64,000 bases of DNA from Peromyscus leucopus (taxonomy: Eukaryota > Chordata > Mammalia > Rodentia > Cricetidae), in the NCBI RefSeq assembly GCF_004664715.2, contig NC_051068.1, positions 17,046,668 through 17,110,667 of the forward strand, in the 5' to 3' direction. The translations under genes and the position numbers were made by a program. The notes under the pieces are model-generated. The model saw nothing but the letters and a program-made list of their open reading frames with translations. It was not told the DNA's origin and searched no databases. Shown here in pieces: positions 23,491-34,400 of the stretch. Every line of letters starts with the position of its first letter. The stretch's first letter is position 1.

Positions 23491-24184
23491 GTTTAAAAGC
23501 CAAACTTAAGAAAATACAAAAATACCAGCTGCTTTCATAATGAAATCTTCCCAAGTACTAGGAAAGAGGATCAAATTATTTGAAAAGAATACTGCTAAAG
23601 GATAAACTACCTAATTATGAGGGTTTATATATTTATTTACTTTTTGTTCCTTACTTGATTTTATTTTCACATACTGTTTCATTACATTGCACAGGCTGGC
23701 TCTTACCTCACAGTCCTTGTCTTCATTGACCTTTCCTCAACATGACACTTAGTTTACTGTGTTTCACATGAAAATCAGATGTGACTAAAGAGACATTGAT
23801 TGACTTATATGCCAAGGGTTTGCAACATAAATCTGTTGCAGAATGAGGAGAGGTTCTATCCTTTCAAAGGGGTTTACTTTCAAAAGTCAATTTATTGTAA
23901 AAATGTGCAAGAGCTGAAGTTTGGTCATGCAGTATTAGCATTCTCATTTTTTTCTAATTCAAAGTCACTCTCATTAACATTAGTCACTTCAGAAATGAAA
24001 CCAACAAAATCAACCACTGATTAAATTAAATAGTGATTCTCAAGAATGAAAAGTATAGAGCACAATGTGTCAGCATTTGGGGGAATGGTCAAAGTACAGT
24101 AACAATCTCTGATTCCCAGAGGCCTATAGTGTAGTACATTACCCACATATGTAAATCACAAATGGCTATTACAGCTCTATAATA

Positions 24185-24365
24185 GGGGCAAGGGATGTAG
24201 CTCACGTAGCTGGTGGAGTGTTTGCTCTGCATTCACACTTGTAATCCCAACACTTCTGGAGACAGAGGAAGGATTGGAAGTTCAAGGATTTACAATGCCG
24301 TCAAGGTCAGTCTGGGAAAATTGAAGGCCTGTCTCAAAAAAACTACACAAACAAATGAACAAAAA
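24185..24365 (+). repeat. ID/B1-type chimeric SINE
   Basis: It opens with a tRNA-like GGGATGTAGCTCACGTAG...GGAGTGTTTGC head and continues into a B1-like TTGTAATCCCAACACTTCTGGAGACAGAGG body, ending in an A-rich tail. It lies in the spacer. Confidence 0.75.
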
Positions 24366-24429
24366 ACAGCTATAATGTCAACCAGAGTCAGGATCAAATA
24401 GGTTGCCTACAATGGCGGCAAAAACAGAG

Positions 24430-24620
24430 GGACTGGGGCAAAGGCTCGGCAATTAAAAGCACTGGTTACTTTTCTAGGGGACTGGGTTTGATTCCCAGCA
24501 CCCACATAGCAGCTCACAGTCATCTTTCATTCCGGTGGCAGGGAATCTGACATCCACTTCTGGCCTCCATAGGTACCAGAAATGCAAATGGCACACAGAC
24601 TTACATGTAGGCAAAGAACA
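24430..24620 (+). repeat. B2-type SINE
   Basis: A GGGACTGGGGCAAAGGCTCGGCAATTAAAAGCACTGG head and TTTGATTCCCAGCACCCACAT B-box region are diagnostic of the B2 group. The 3' part is degraded. Confidence 0.8.
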
Positions 24621-24964
24621 AATATAGGAAAATTCATATAAAAACTGCTATCTTCCAGTAAGAAATTTTCCAGGAAAAAAGTGGCAGGAGTGGCTACATG
24701 ATGGTTTGGGCTATAAACATAAAGAGGCAACAGTATAAAAATAAATACCAGGACTGCATGTACAGTTTTACTCATCAGAGTTAGAGACAAGGACACTCTA
24801 GGATTCTGGCTATGCTCAGTCTCTTGCTCACCTCATTCTTAATCCAGGGCCCCTACATTCACAGCAAACACCAAGCAGATCTTAAAAACCAAACTGGCTA
24901 GGCAGGTCTAGTGTTGTGACAAAGTGATGCATTCATTTTTCCCTACAAGGAGCATGTAACATGA

Positions 24965-25270
24965 ATTGCTAAATGGTCTTATTAATAAAAACCCAGAGCC
25001 AGATATTGGGGTAAAAGTTGAAAAATCAGAGAAGCAGAAAGCAAACCAGCCAGAAGTTCTTACCTCTACAAAATCCTCAGTCTCAAGAGAGTAAATTCCT
25101 CTTTCCTCAATTCTTATGTGTCCTGCCATATTACTTCCTGGGATTAAAGGCATGAGTCCTTCCCACATGAAGACATGAAATCTCAAGTCCTGGGATTAAA
25201 GGTGTGTGCTACTACTTTCTGATATCTATGTCTAATCTAGCGACTGGCTATGTCCACTGATCCCAAGATA
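24965..25270 (-). repeat. Composite B1-bearing repeat, spacer copy
   Basis: It carries the GGTCTTATTAATAAAAACCCAGAGCCAGATATTGGGG end seen in the insertion at 12,505-12,955. Antisense B1-like TGGGATTAAAGG phrases occur twice (about 25,138 and 25,190). Confidence 0.65.
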
Positions 25271-25649
25271 AGTTTATTCGGGTGCAAAATATATTGAATT
25301 ACACAGTATATCACTGCAGGAGCACATCCTGGACTTGGTGTCCTAAAAGAACAATCCAGGACTGCAGTAAAACTTTATTCCTTAATTTGTGTTTTTCTAG
25401 ACTTTCCTAGTACATTGTTGCTGTTGTAGAAAAGTAATAATAACTTAACATAAACATACATAATGTCTCAAAACTTACATAGAACTGTAAATGTATCCTG
25501 CACTTAAGTAACCTGAACCCAAGAATCCTAACTATCAACCAAAGAACAGGAAAAACCCAATGACTGTCTACATTTGACAGCAGATTTCACATTTGCTGCA
25601 ATACAGAACCATTAATTTAGACATTTCTTAGGGGAGAAAATAACATGAA

Positions 25650-25790
25650 GACAAAAGATATTTTCCAGGGCTCACACCTGTTATCCCAGCTCTTAGAGGC
25701 ACCAGGATTACCCCAAGTGTTAGACCAGCCTGGTCTACATAGATCAATTCCAGGGAAGCTATCTGGCAAAACTAGCTCAAAAATATTAAT
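25650..25790 (+). repeat. Degraded B1-type SINE
   Basis: The GCTCACACCTGTTATCCCAGCTCTTAGAGGC and GACCAGCCTGGTCTACATAG blocks are B1-like, with substantial divergence. Confidence 0.65.
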
Positions 25791-26614
25791 TAATTCATTC
25801 ATTAAAAAATGAAAATCAGGGTAACTGTAATTGAACTAAAATATTTTTAGGCTTTGTGACAAAAAGAAAGACACTTTCTTGCAGGCAGTCTCAATATCAT
25901 CCACAAGGAAAGCTTGCGTCTTGATTCAAAGATGGGATACATGAAACAAAAATATGCCTTAAGAACTAAGTCATCTAACTTCACAATTATCCCACTGTGA
26001 GAAAACCCACAAAAGAAGCAAAAATTAATACAAAATATTTATTAAGAAAAGGGCTTGATCTATTTACTAAAATCATACCCAAGAAGAAAAAATATTCAAC
26101 TATCAAATGAGTATTTCTAAGGAAGGGAGAAGCTCAGTGGCAGAACAATGGCCCAGCATGAACTCTGACTGGGTTTCCCTCCAACATGAAAATCATCTAG
26201 AATAATGGGGAATCTAAGATACATAAAATTATCATAATCATAAAAGCAAATAAGCTTTTTAAAAGGAATGCTGAGTAATAATGATGATTTAAAACTAATT
26301 TTAGCAAACAGAAATGATACAGATCTGAAAGGAAAACAAGATTATTTTTCAACTCTGAATCAAAACCTATGCAGTAAACAAAGAAACAACATTGTTACAT
26401 TTTAAAAGTTTAAATCATAAACTGGAGAGTGGCCTGTGTGAAGGTAAGAGCCTTAAGAAAAGGCCTTCCTCAGGTGAATATGGAATTCAAGGCCACCATG
26501 GCCTATTAAGACCAGGTCTCAAAATAAGCAACTTTGGCCCAAAATTCTTAGTCCACATCTGTTATTTTACTTTTCAAAGCACAACAATGTTTAGTAGTCA
26601 TATAAAAAAGATCT
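25791..26614. other. Spacer segment, nothing recognised
   Basis: AT-rich sequence between two SINEs. I see no coding similarity, tandem repeat or transposon terminus. Confidence 0.5.
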
Positions 26615-26800
26615 TGAACTGGAGAGGTGGCTCAGGAGTTAAGAGCATTGGTTGCTCTTCCAGAGGTCCTGAGTTCAATTCCCACAACCACATGGTGGCT
26701 TACAACCATCTGTAGTGAGATATGGTGCCCTCTTCTGGGATAAAGACATACACACAGGCAGAACACTATATACAGAATAAATAAATCTTAGATAAGAAAA
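26615..26800 (+). repeat. B2 SINE
   Basis: It begins with a CTGGAGAGGTGGCTCAGGAGTTAAGAGCA head. The GAGTTCAATTCCCACAACCACATGGTGGCT B-box region and an AATAAATAAATCTT tail follow, so the element is close to full length. Confidence 0.92.
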
Positions 26801-26825
26801 AAAAAAAAACAAATTAAAAAAAAAT

Positions 26826-26985
26826 TGCATCCAGGTGTGATGGCACATACTTTAATCCCAGGGCTCTGGAGTGAGAGGCAAGCAGATCTCTGAGCTTGAA
26901 GCCTGCCTGCTGTACTCAGCGACTCCAGGCCCACTGAGGATACATATTGACACTGTTTCAGTGAACCTGAAACCAAGGCCAAAGG
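26826..26985 (+). repeat. B1-type SINE (first of a tandem pair)
   Basis: A GGTGTGATGGCACATACTTTAATCCCAG start and AGGCAAGCAGATCTCTGAG block are followed by a diverged right half. It is directly followed by a second B1. Confidence 0.75.
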
Positions 26986-27150
26986 CCAGACTTGCTGGTG
27001 TAAGCCTTCATTCCCAGCACATGTGAGGCAGAGACAGGAGGATCGATCTGAGAGTTCAAGGCCAGCCTGGTCTACATAGCAAGTTACATGATAGTCAGGG
27101 CTACATAGGGAGAATGTGTCCAAAAACAAAACCAAAGCAAAACAATGACA
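26986..27150 (+). repeat. B1-type SINE crossing the palindrome inner edge
   Basis: The body is B1 (CATTCCCAGCACATGTGAGGCAGAGACAGG, GGCCAGCCTGGTCTACATAG). Its final GGGAGAATGTGTCC plus A-rich tail are shared with the left arm from 27,108 on. The left arm has only the tail, so the inversion breakpoint falls inside this SINE. Confidence 0.8.
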
Positions 27151-27429
27151 TTTTACACTATTGCTGACATTCAAAATGATTCTTAAGGCAGTAATATTAA
27201 ATGAAACAATAATTTATTCATGCTGTACTCATAGTAGTCAGAGTACTCCAAGTTTCATACTTTCCAAATATTAGCTTTATAGCTAACAGAACAGACTAAT
27301 TGTTCTTTGAGGTCAGAAATTTTCAGAACATGCAGTTATGTTATACAAATTATAATTAAAAAATTGAACAAAGAATGCAGTCCCATGTAAACTTATTCAC
27401 CATGCATATCCTAAGGGTTCTTTAAATAC

Positions 27430-27445
27430 TAATACTGATTTTAAA

Positions 27446-27492
<47 letters not shown>

Positions 27493-27760
27493 TGTGTATT
27501 TATGCTTGTGTATATATCACTGTGTATTTCTGTGTTTGGGTGTGTGTGATGTATGTGTGTTCATTTGACATGTTTCTATTCAGTTTGTGTGTATGTTCAT
27601 AAGTTTCTTTAAGTTTCTGTGTGTATTTGTGTGTGTTTGGTATGTGTTTATGTGTATGATATGTGTGCATGTGTGTGCTTCATGTGTACTTATGTATATG
27701 TGTGTGAGAGAGGTGTGTGTGATGTCTGTGTCTGTTTGATGTGTGAGTGTAGGTACATGC
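27430..27760. repeat. TG-rich tract with (GT)n microsatellite, right arm
   Basis: The complement of 20,840-21,190. The pure (GT)n run is about 27,450-27,499 with a single GGT interruption. Frames read through it are low-complexity artefacts. Confidence 0.9.
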
Positions 27761-27924
27761 TATACATCATGTGTAAGGTTCAATGGACAGCTTTCAGGAT
27801 GTGGATCTCTCTACCATGGGTTCCCTGGACCAAGCTTATTGTGCTTATATAGCAATGTGCTTTGCCCTGATGAGTCATCTTAACATCTCATAAATACATG
27901 TAAATAAACTTAATAAAACAATTG

Positions 27925-28390
27925 CTGTCACCTAAAGCCTGTATAAATATACAGTCTTGTGTGACTGCTTTTCAAGCATACAAGTATAGATGTAACCAAC
28001 CGTCTTATTAAATAAGGAACACAGAACCAATGCAAAGAAGAAAGCCAAGAGATCAGAGCTAAGAGCCTTACCCTGAAGCTAGCCTCCTCAGCCAAGAGAC
28101 CTCTCCAAAAGAGAGCTACTTCCTGTCTGTTCATCTTTATAATAGACTTTCTGTTCTGCCTTCTCATTGGTTGTGAACCCAAACACATGACTGCCTCATC
28201 ACTGCCTGCATGTACAGCCCTTCAGGTCTTCTATGGTATTGAGATTAAAGGCATGTGTCTCCAATGTTTCATGTATCCTTCAACACACAGAGATCTACCT
28301 AGCTCTACCTCCCAAGTGCTGGGATTAAAGGTGTGCACCACCACCGCCATGCTCTTGCTATGGCTCTAATAGCTCTGACTCCAGGGCAAC
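27925..28390 (-). repeat. Composite B1-bearing rodent repeat, right arm
   Basis: The reverse complement of 20,215-20,700 with scattered differences. The antisense B1 core is at about 28,300-28,350. It predates the inverted duplication because both arms carry it. Confidence 0.65.
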
Positions 28391-28693
28391 TTTAGCATAC
28401 AATTAAAATCACATTTCAGTACAAATAAAATACCACCATATACAAGAACTAACTCAAGTTTACTACAGAACCATCTTAAGTCAACTTCATGAGTGGGATG
28501 ATTTTAGCACTTAAAATAATTTTATCGAAAGCAACAGTGTCTACAATTACCCAAAGTCACTATATCTGTTGGTCTTTGCAGTTGGTAACACCAGGGTGAA
28601 ACATCTCTAGTGCCTTTGCCACAGGACAAAGTTGGCAATTTAAGATGCAGACAAATTATAAAACTATCCATTAGTATAGGCAGGTGACAAGGA

Positions 28694-28697
28694 TTTT

Positions 28698-28729
<32 letters not shown>

Positions 28730-28868
28730 GAGACAGGGTTTCCCTGTGTAGCTTTGTGCCTTTCCTCGAACTCACTTTGTAGACCAGGCTGGCCTCGAAC
28801 TCACAGAGATCCACCTGCCTCTGCCTCCCGAGTGCTGGGATTAAAGGCATGTGCCACCACTTCCCGGA
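28694..28868 (-). repeat. B1 SINE inserted in the right arm only
   Basis: An antisense B1 starts with a (TTTTG)n-rich tail and runs to the CACCACTTCCCGG head. It is bracketed by GACAAGGA at 28,686-28,693 and 28,869-28,876. The left arm has the uninterrupted pre-insertion site (TCCTTGTC at 19,940-19,947). The insertion therefore followed the duplication, or was never copied to the left arm. Confidence 0.93.
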
Positions 28869-29418
28869 GACAAGGAAGTTTTTAAACTTTAAAAAATACA
28901 GAATATGTGCACTAGCAAATAATCCCTCTAGTGTGACAGTTCCACATGATGCCAAGTTGAGAGTTCCTCCTTTTATGAAACTCTCTAGAGCTACAGATTA
29001 CAAATACCTACATTATACCAGTTTTCTTTAAAATTTCATTTTCCAGGCTCTATCTCCATGCTCCTCGGTGATTCAGAGTAACTCAGATTTTGTCAAGAAA
29101 GCTATAGTAAGCTCTTCTTGCAATCCTGACAAGCAGTGAAATTTGTTTGCCATTAGTCTACACTTGTTGAGTTTTTGTTTTTAAATCCCCCATATCAATC
29201 CTCCCAAATGTGTGAATGGCACAATGGATGTGACAAAATTCCCTCATTCTCTGCAGCCTGTGTTATGTCAGTCTCATTGGCTGACCACTTTCCTCTCTAC
29301 CTCTTAAAGGAGCAGTAAACTGGCTCCTGGTATTATGATAAGGCAAGCAGGAGGCCTTAGAAGGTTGGGCCAATGTGCCCCAGTGGGTGAGAGAGACATG
29401 CAGTGCAGACTCCGTGGA

Positions 29419-29790
29419 GGTCAGAGACAGACAGGCCCTGCAGTGACCCGCAGAGTTAGACAGGTGTGGCGGTGTTGGCAGGCAGAGACAGACAGGCCCT
29501 GTGGTGTCCCACAGAGGTAGACAGGTGCGGCAGCAGGCAGAGGCAGGTAGGCCCGGTGGCAGCTGGCAGATACAGACAGGCCCGGTGGTGGCCAGCAGAG
29601 ACAGACAGGCTTGGTGGTGGCCCAGAGATGCAGGTAGGCCCAGCTGCAGTGCCCACAGAGGCAGGTATGCCCAGCAGTGGCCCACAGAGGTAAATAGGCC
29701 CAGCGGTGGCCCGCAGAGGTAGACAGGTCCAGCAGAGGCAGGCAGGCCCCACAGGGCAGAGGTAGGCAGGCCAAGCAGAAGGCGGCCAAA
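29419..29790 (+). repeat. GC-rich minisatellite at the L1 5' end
   Basis: About eleven irregular units of roughly 30-36 bases, each built around GACAGGCCC...GTGGCCCACAGAGG. It lies just upstream of the L1 ORF1 region, where rodent L1 promoters have longer tandem monomers. A promoter role is inference. Long open frames on both strands here arise from the repeat. Confidence 0.8.
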
Positions 29791-30334
29791 ACACAGTTGC
29801 AATAAACACCAGAAACTGAGCAATTAGTCACTGAAGAGCTGGTAAAAACAAGCTTTTAATCAAGAGCTTGGAACAGGGACTCTTGTAATCCCAACATCTG
29901 GGGAAGAAGCTATCTCTGTGGGACAGAACTAGAACTAATCTGAACACTCTGTCTGAGGCCAACCCAGGGCCCAGCTGCTGATCCTGCAAAACCCAACAAC
30001 TTGGAGGTGTTGGTAAGACTACCCTGCTCAGCTGAAATCCATCTGGGAGAGGATTCCGATCGCTACAGTTCGAAGTCTGAAGAAACAAGATCAAATGAGG
30101 AGTCGACGAATGATCAAAATGTGACCTGGGAACACAGAAGAAGGCACTGACTAGCCACCAAACCAGATCACCAGAATCATAAGTATACACTTCACCGACT
30201 GAGATCAGCTGCTCCTGAAGAAACAGCCCAAGAGCACCAATTTAACCAAGAACTCCTAGTGAACCAAGACTAAAAATTAGAACAAGAAAGGCACTCTCAG
30301 ACACAGACACCGCCTGCATTGAGCAGAGGAAGAG

Positions 30335-31380
30335 ATGAGTAGTCGCCAGTGCAAAGATACAGGCAACAATATAAAGACCTAGAAGGCATCATCAGAACCT
30401 AGTGATTCTATACCTGCAAGACCTGAACATACCAAGACAGAAGAAATCAATCCTAAAAATGACTTTAAGAAGGTGATAGAGGCCCTTAAAGAAGAAATAA
30501 AAACTCCATTAAAGAGGAAATAAAAAACTCCCTTAAAAATATGGAAGAAAAAAATGAACAGAAAATGGTAAGAAAAGAAAGCCAAGAAAAAGCAATTAAA
30601 CAGATGAAAGAAACATTCCAAGATCTGAAAAATGAATTTGAGACAATAAAGAAAACACATGCTGAGGGAAATGCTGGAAATAGAAATCCTAACTAAACGA
30701 TCAGGAACTACAGAAACAAGCATAACCAACTGATTGCAAGAGATGGAACAGACAATCTCTGACACTGAAGACACAATAGAGAAAATAGATTCATCAGTCA
30801 AAGAAAACACTAAAGATAAAAAAGTTGTAACACAAAACGTCCAAGAAATTTGGGACACCATGAAAAGACCAAACCTATGAATAATAGGGATAGAAGAAGG
30901 AGAATACCAACTCAAGGGCACAGAAAATATATTCAACAAAATCATAGAAGAAAACTTTCCTAACCTAAAGAAAGAAATACCTATGAAGATACAAGAAGCT
31001 TACAGAACACCAAATAGGCTGGATCCAAAAAAAAAGTCCCCTCACCACATAATAATCAAAATACTTAACACCCAGAACAAAGAAAAATATTAAGAGCCGC
31101 AAAGGAAAAAGACCAAGTAACATATAAAGGCAAACCCATCAGAATAACACCAGACTTCTCAATAGAGACTATGAAAGCTAGAAGGTCATGGACAAATCTC
31201 ATGCAGACACTAAGAGACCACGGATGCCAACCCAGACTATTATACCCAGCAAAACTCTCAATCACCATAGGCGGAGTAAACAAAATATTCCAGGATAAAA
31301 CCAGATTTAATCAATACCTGTCCACAAACCCAGTCCTACAGAAAGCACTAGAAGGCAAAATCCAACCCAAAGAAGCGTAA
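30335..31380 (+). pseudogene. L1 ORF1 remnant (RNA-binding chaperone)
   Basis: ORF1p binds L1 RNA as a coiled-coil trimer. Here the start reads Met-Ser-Ser-Arg and hits a stop after 15 codons. Downstream is a lysine/glutamate-rich coiled-coil stretch (30,430-30,800) and a C-terminal portion open at 31,171-31,380, with Arg-Arg-Ser-Trp and a Leu-Leu-Tyr-Pro-Ala-Lys-Leu-Ser motif typical of the C-terminal domain. Several frame changes occur, so no functional protein is possible. The long minus-strand frame at 30,379-30,945 is its shadow. Confidence 0.85.
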
Positions 31381-31461
31381 CACATCCACGAAAAATCAAG
31401 CAATAGATAATCCCACACCAACATACACCAAAGAAGGACAACACAACATAACCACAAAAAA

Positions 31462-34400
31462 TAACAGGAATTAACAATCACTGGTCATTAATATCCATCA
31501 ATATCAATGGCCTCAACTCACCTATAAAAAGACACAGGCTGACAGAATGGATAAGAAAACAGGACCCATCCATCTGCCGCATACAAGAAACACACCTTAA
31601 CTTCAAAGACAGAAACTACCTCTGAGTAAAGGGCTGGGAAAAGGCTTTCCAAGCAAATGGACCTAAGAAACAAGCTGGTGTAGCTATCCTAATATCTAAT
31701 AAGATAGACTTCAAACTAAAATCAATCAAAAGAGATCAGGATGGGCATTACATATTTATCACAGGAAATATCCACCAAGATGAAGTCTCAATTTTAAACA
31801 TTTATGCCCCAAATACAAAAGCACCCACATTCATAAAAGAAACACTACTAAAGTTTAAAATGCACATCAAACCCCACACATTAGAAGTGGGAGATTTTAA
31901 CACAACACTCTCACCAAAATAGATTTACCAGACTGAAACTTAACAAAGAAACAAAGGACCTAACAGATGTTATGACTCAAATGGACTTAATAGATATGTA
32001 CAGGACATTCCATCCTAACACAAAAGAATATACCTTCTTCTCAGCACCCCATGGAACCTTCTCAAAAATTGACCACATGCTTGGCCACAAAACAAATCTC
32101 AACAGATACAAAAAAAATATTGGAATAACCTCCTGTATCTTGTCAGACCACCATGCCTTAAAGTTAGACCTGAACAACAACAAAAACCATAGACAACCTA
32201 CAAACTCCTGGAAACTGAATAATGCCCACCTGAAACATCAATGGGTCAAGGAAGAAATAAAGAAAGAAATTAAAGATTTCCTTGAAATCAATGAAAAGGA
32301 AAGTACAACATCCAAACTTATGGGACACTATGAAAGCAGTGCTAAGAGGAAAATTCATAGCTCTAAATGCACACATAAAGGAGATGGAGCAATCCCATAC
32401 CAATGAATTAACAGCACAACTGAAAGCTCTAGAACAAAAGGAAACAAACTCACCCAGGAGAAATAGACACCAGGAAATAATCAAATTGAGGGGTGAAATC
32501 AACGAAATAGAAAACAAGAGAACAATACAAAAAAAAATCAATGTAACAAAGAGTTGGTTCTTTGAAAAAAATCAACAAGATAGACAAACCCCAAGCCAAA
32601 TTAACCAAAAGGCAAAGAGAGAGCACCCAAATTAACAAAATCAGAAATGAAAAGGGAGACATAACAACAGACAGTGAGGAAATCCAGAGTATCATCAGAT
32701 CATACTTCAAAAACCTGTACTCCACAAAAATGGAAAACCAGGAAGAAGTGGGCAATTTTCTGGATAAATACCAAATACCAAAATTAAATCAAGACCAGAT
32801 AAACCATTTAAATAGACCAATAACCCATAAAGAAATAGAAAGAGTTATCAAAAGTCTCCCAACCAAAAAAAGCCCAGGACCAGATGGTTTCAGTGCAGAA
32901 TTCTACCAGACTTTCAAAGAAGAACTAATACCAATACTCTTCAAAGTGTTCCACACAATAGAAACAGAAGGAACACTACCAAACTCTTTTTATGAGGCTA
33001 CAATTACCCTGATACCCAAACCACACAAAGATGCAACAAAGAAAGAGAACTACAGACCAATCTCCCTCATGAACATTGATGCAAAAATACTCAACAAAAT
33101 ATTGGCAAACCAAATCCAAGAATACATCAAAACAATTATCCATCACGACCAAGTTGGATTCATCCCAGAGATGCAAGGATGGTTCAACATATGAAAATCT
33201 GTCAATGTAATACACCATATAAACAAACTGAAAGAAAAAAACCACATGATCATCTCATTAGATGCTGAAAAAGCCTTTGACAAAATCTAACACCCTTCAT
33301 GATAATGTCTTACAAAGATCAGGAATACAAGTAACATTCCTAAACATAATAAAGGCAATTTACAGCAAGCCAACAGCAAACATCAAATTAAATGGAGAGA
33401 AACTCAAAGTGATACCACTAAATTCAGGAACAAGACAAGGCTGTCCACTCTCCCCATATTTATTCAATATAGTACTAGAAGTTCTAGCTAAAGCAATAAG
33501 ACAACAATAGGAGATCAAAGGGATACAAATTGGCAAGGAAGAAGTCAAACTTTCACTATTTGCAGATGATATGATAGTTTACATAAGTGACCCCAAAAAC
33601 TCTACCAGGGAACTCCTACAGCTGGTAAACTCCTTTAGTAAAGTGGCAGAATACAAGATCAACTCAAAAAAATCAGTCCTCCTATACACAAACGATAAAA
33701 TGGCTGAGAAAGAAGTCAGAGAAACATCATCTTCGGATAACACTAACTAAACAAGTGAAGGACCTTTTTGATAAAAACTTTAAATGTCTAAAGAAAGAAA
33801 TTGAAGAAGATATCAGAAAATGGAAAGATCTCCCATGCTCATGGATAGGTAGGATCAACATAGTAAAAATGGCAATCTTCCCAAAAGCAATCTACAGATT
33901 CAATGCAATTGCCATCAAAATCCCAACACAATTCTTCACAGACTTGGAAAGAAAAATACTCAACTTCATATGGAAAAACAAAAGACCCAGGATAGCAAAA
34001 AGAATTCCATAAGATAAAGCAACCTTTGGAGGCATAACCATCCCTGACCTCAAACCCTACTATAGAGCTATAGTAATAAAAACAGCTTGGTACTGGTATA
34101 AAAACCAACATACAGACCAATGGAATTGAATTGTAGACCCTGACATTAAGACATGAACATATAAACACCTGGTTTTTGAAAAAAGGAGCCAAAACTATAC
34201 AATGGAAAAAAGAAAGTACCTTCAACAAATGATGCTTGCATAACTGGATGTCAATATGTAAAAGATTACAAATAGATCCATATCTGTCACCATGCACAAA
34301 ACTCAAGTCCAAGTGGATCAAAGACCTGAACATAAATGCAGTTACACTAAACTTAATAGAAAAGAAAGTAGGAAGTACTCTTGAACGCATTGGCACCTTA

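Larger units (their letters stand above)
21530..27107. other. Spacer between palindrome arms
   Basis: About 5.6 kb of sequence not duplicated between the arms. It holds a composite repeat with a triplicated end, an old dispersed repeat, a solo ERV1-type LTR and six or more SINEs. No host gene is recognisable. Confidence 0.8.

Noticed and set aside
29263..29831. Minus-strand frames of 117-186 codons rich in Cys, Leu, Pro
   Set aside because: They arise from translating a GC-rich minisatellite in several frames at once; no conserved domain is visible.
30379..30945. 188-codon minus-strand frame rich in Phe, Ser, Leu
   Set aside because: Antisense of the Lys/Glu-rich L1 ORF1 coiled-coil region.
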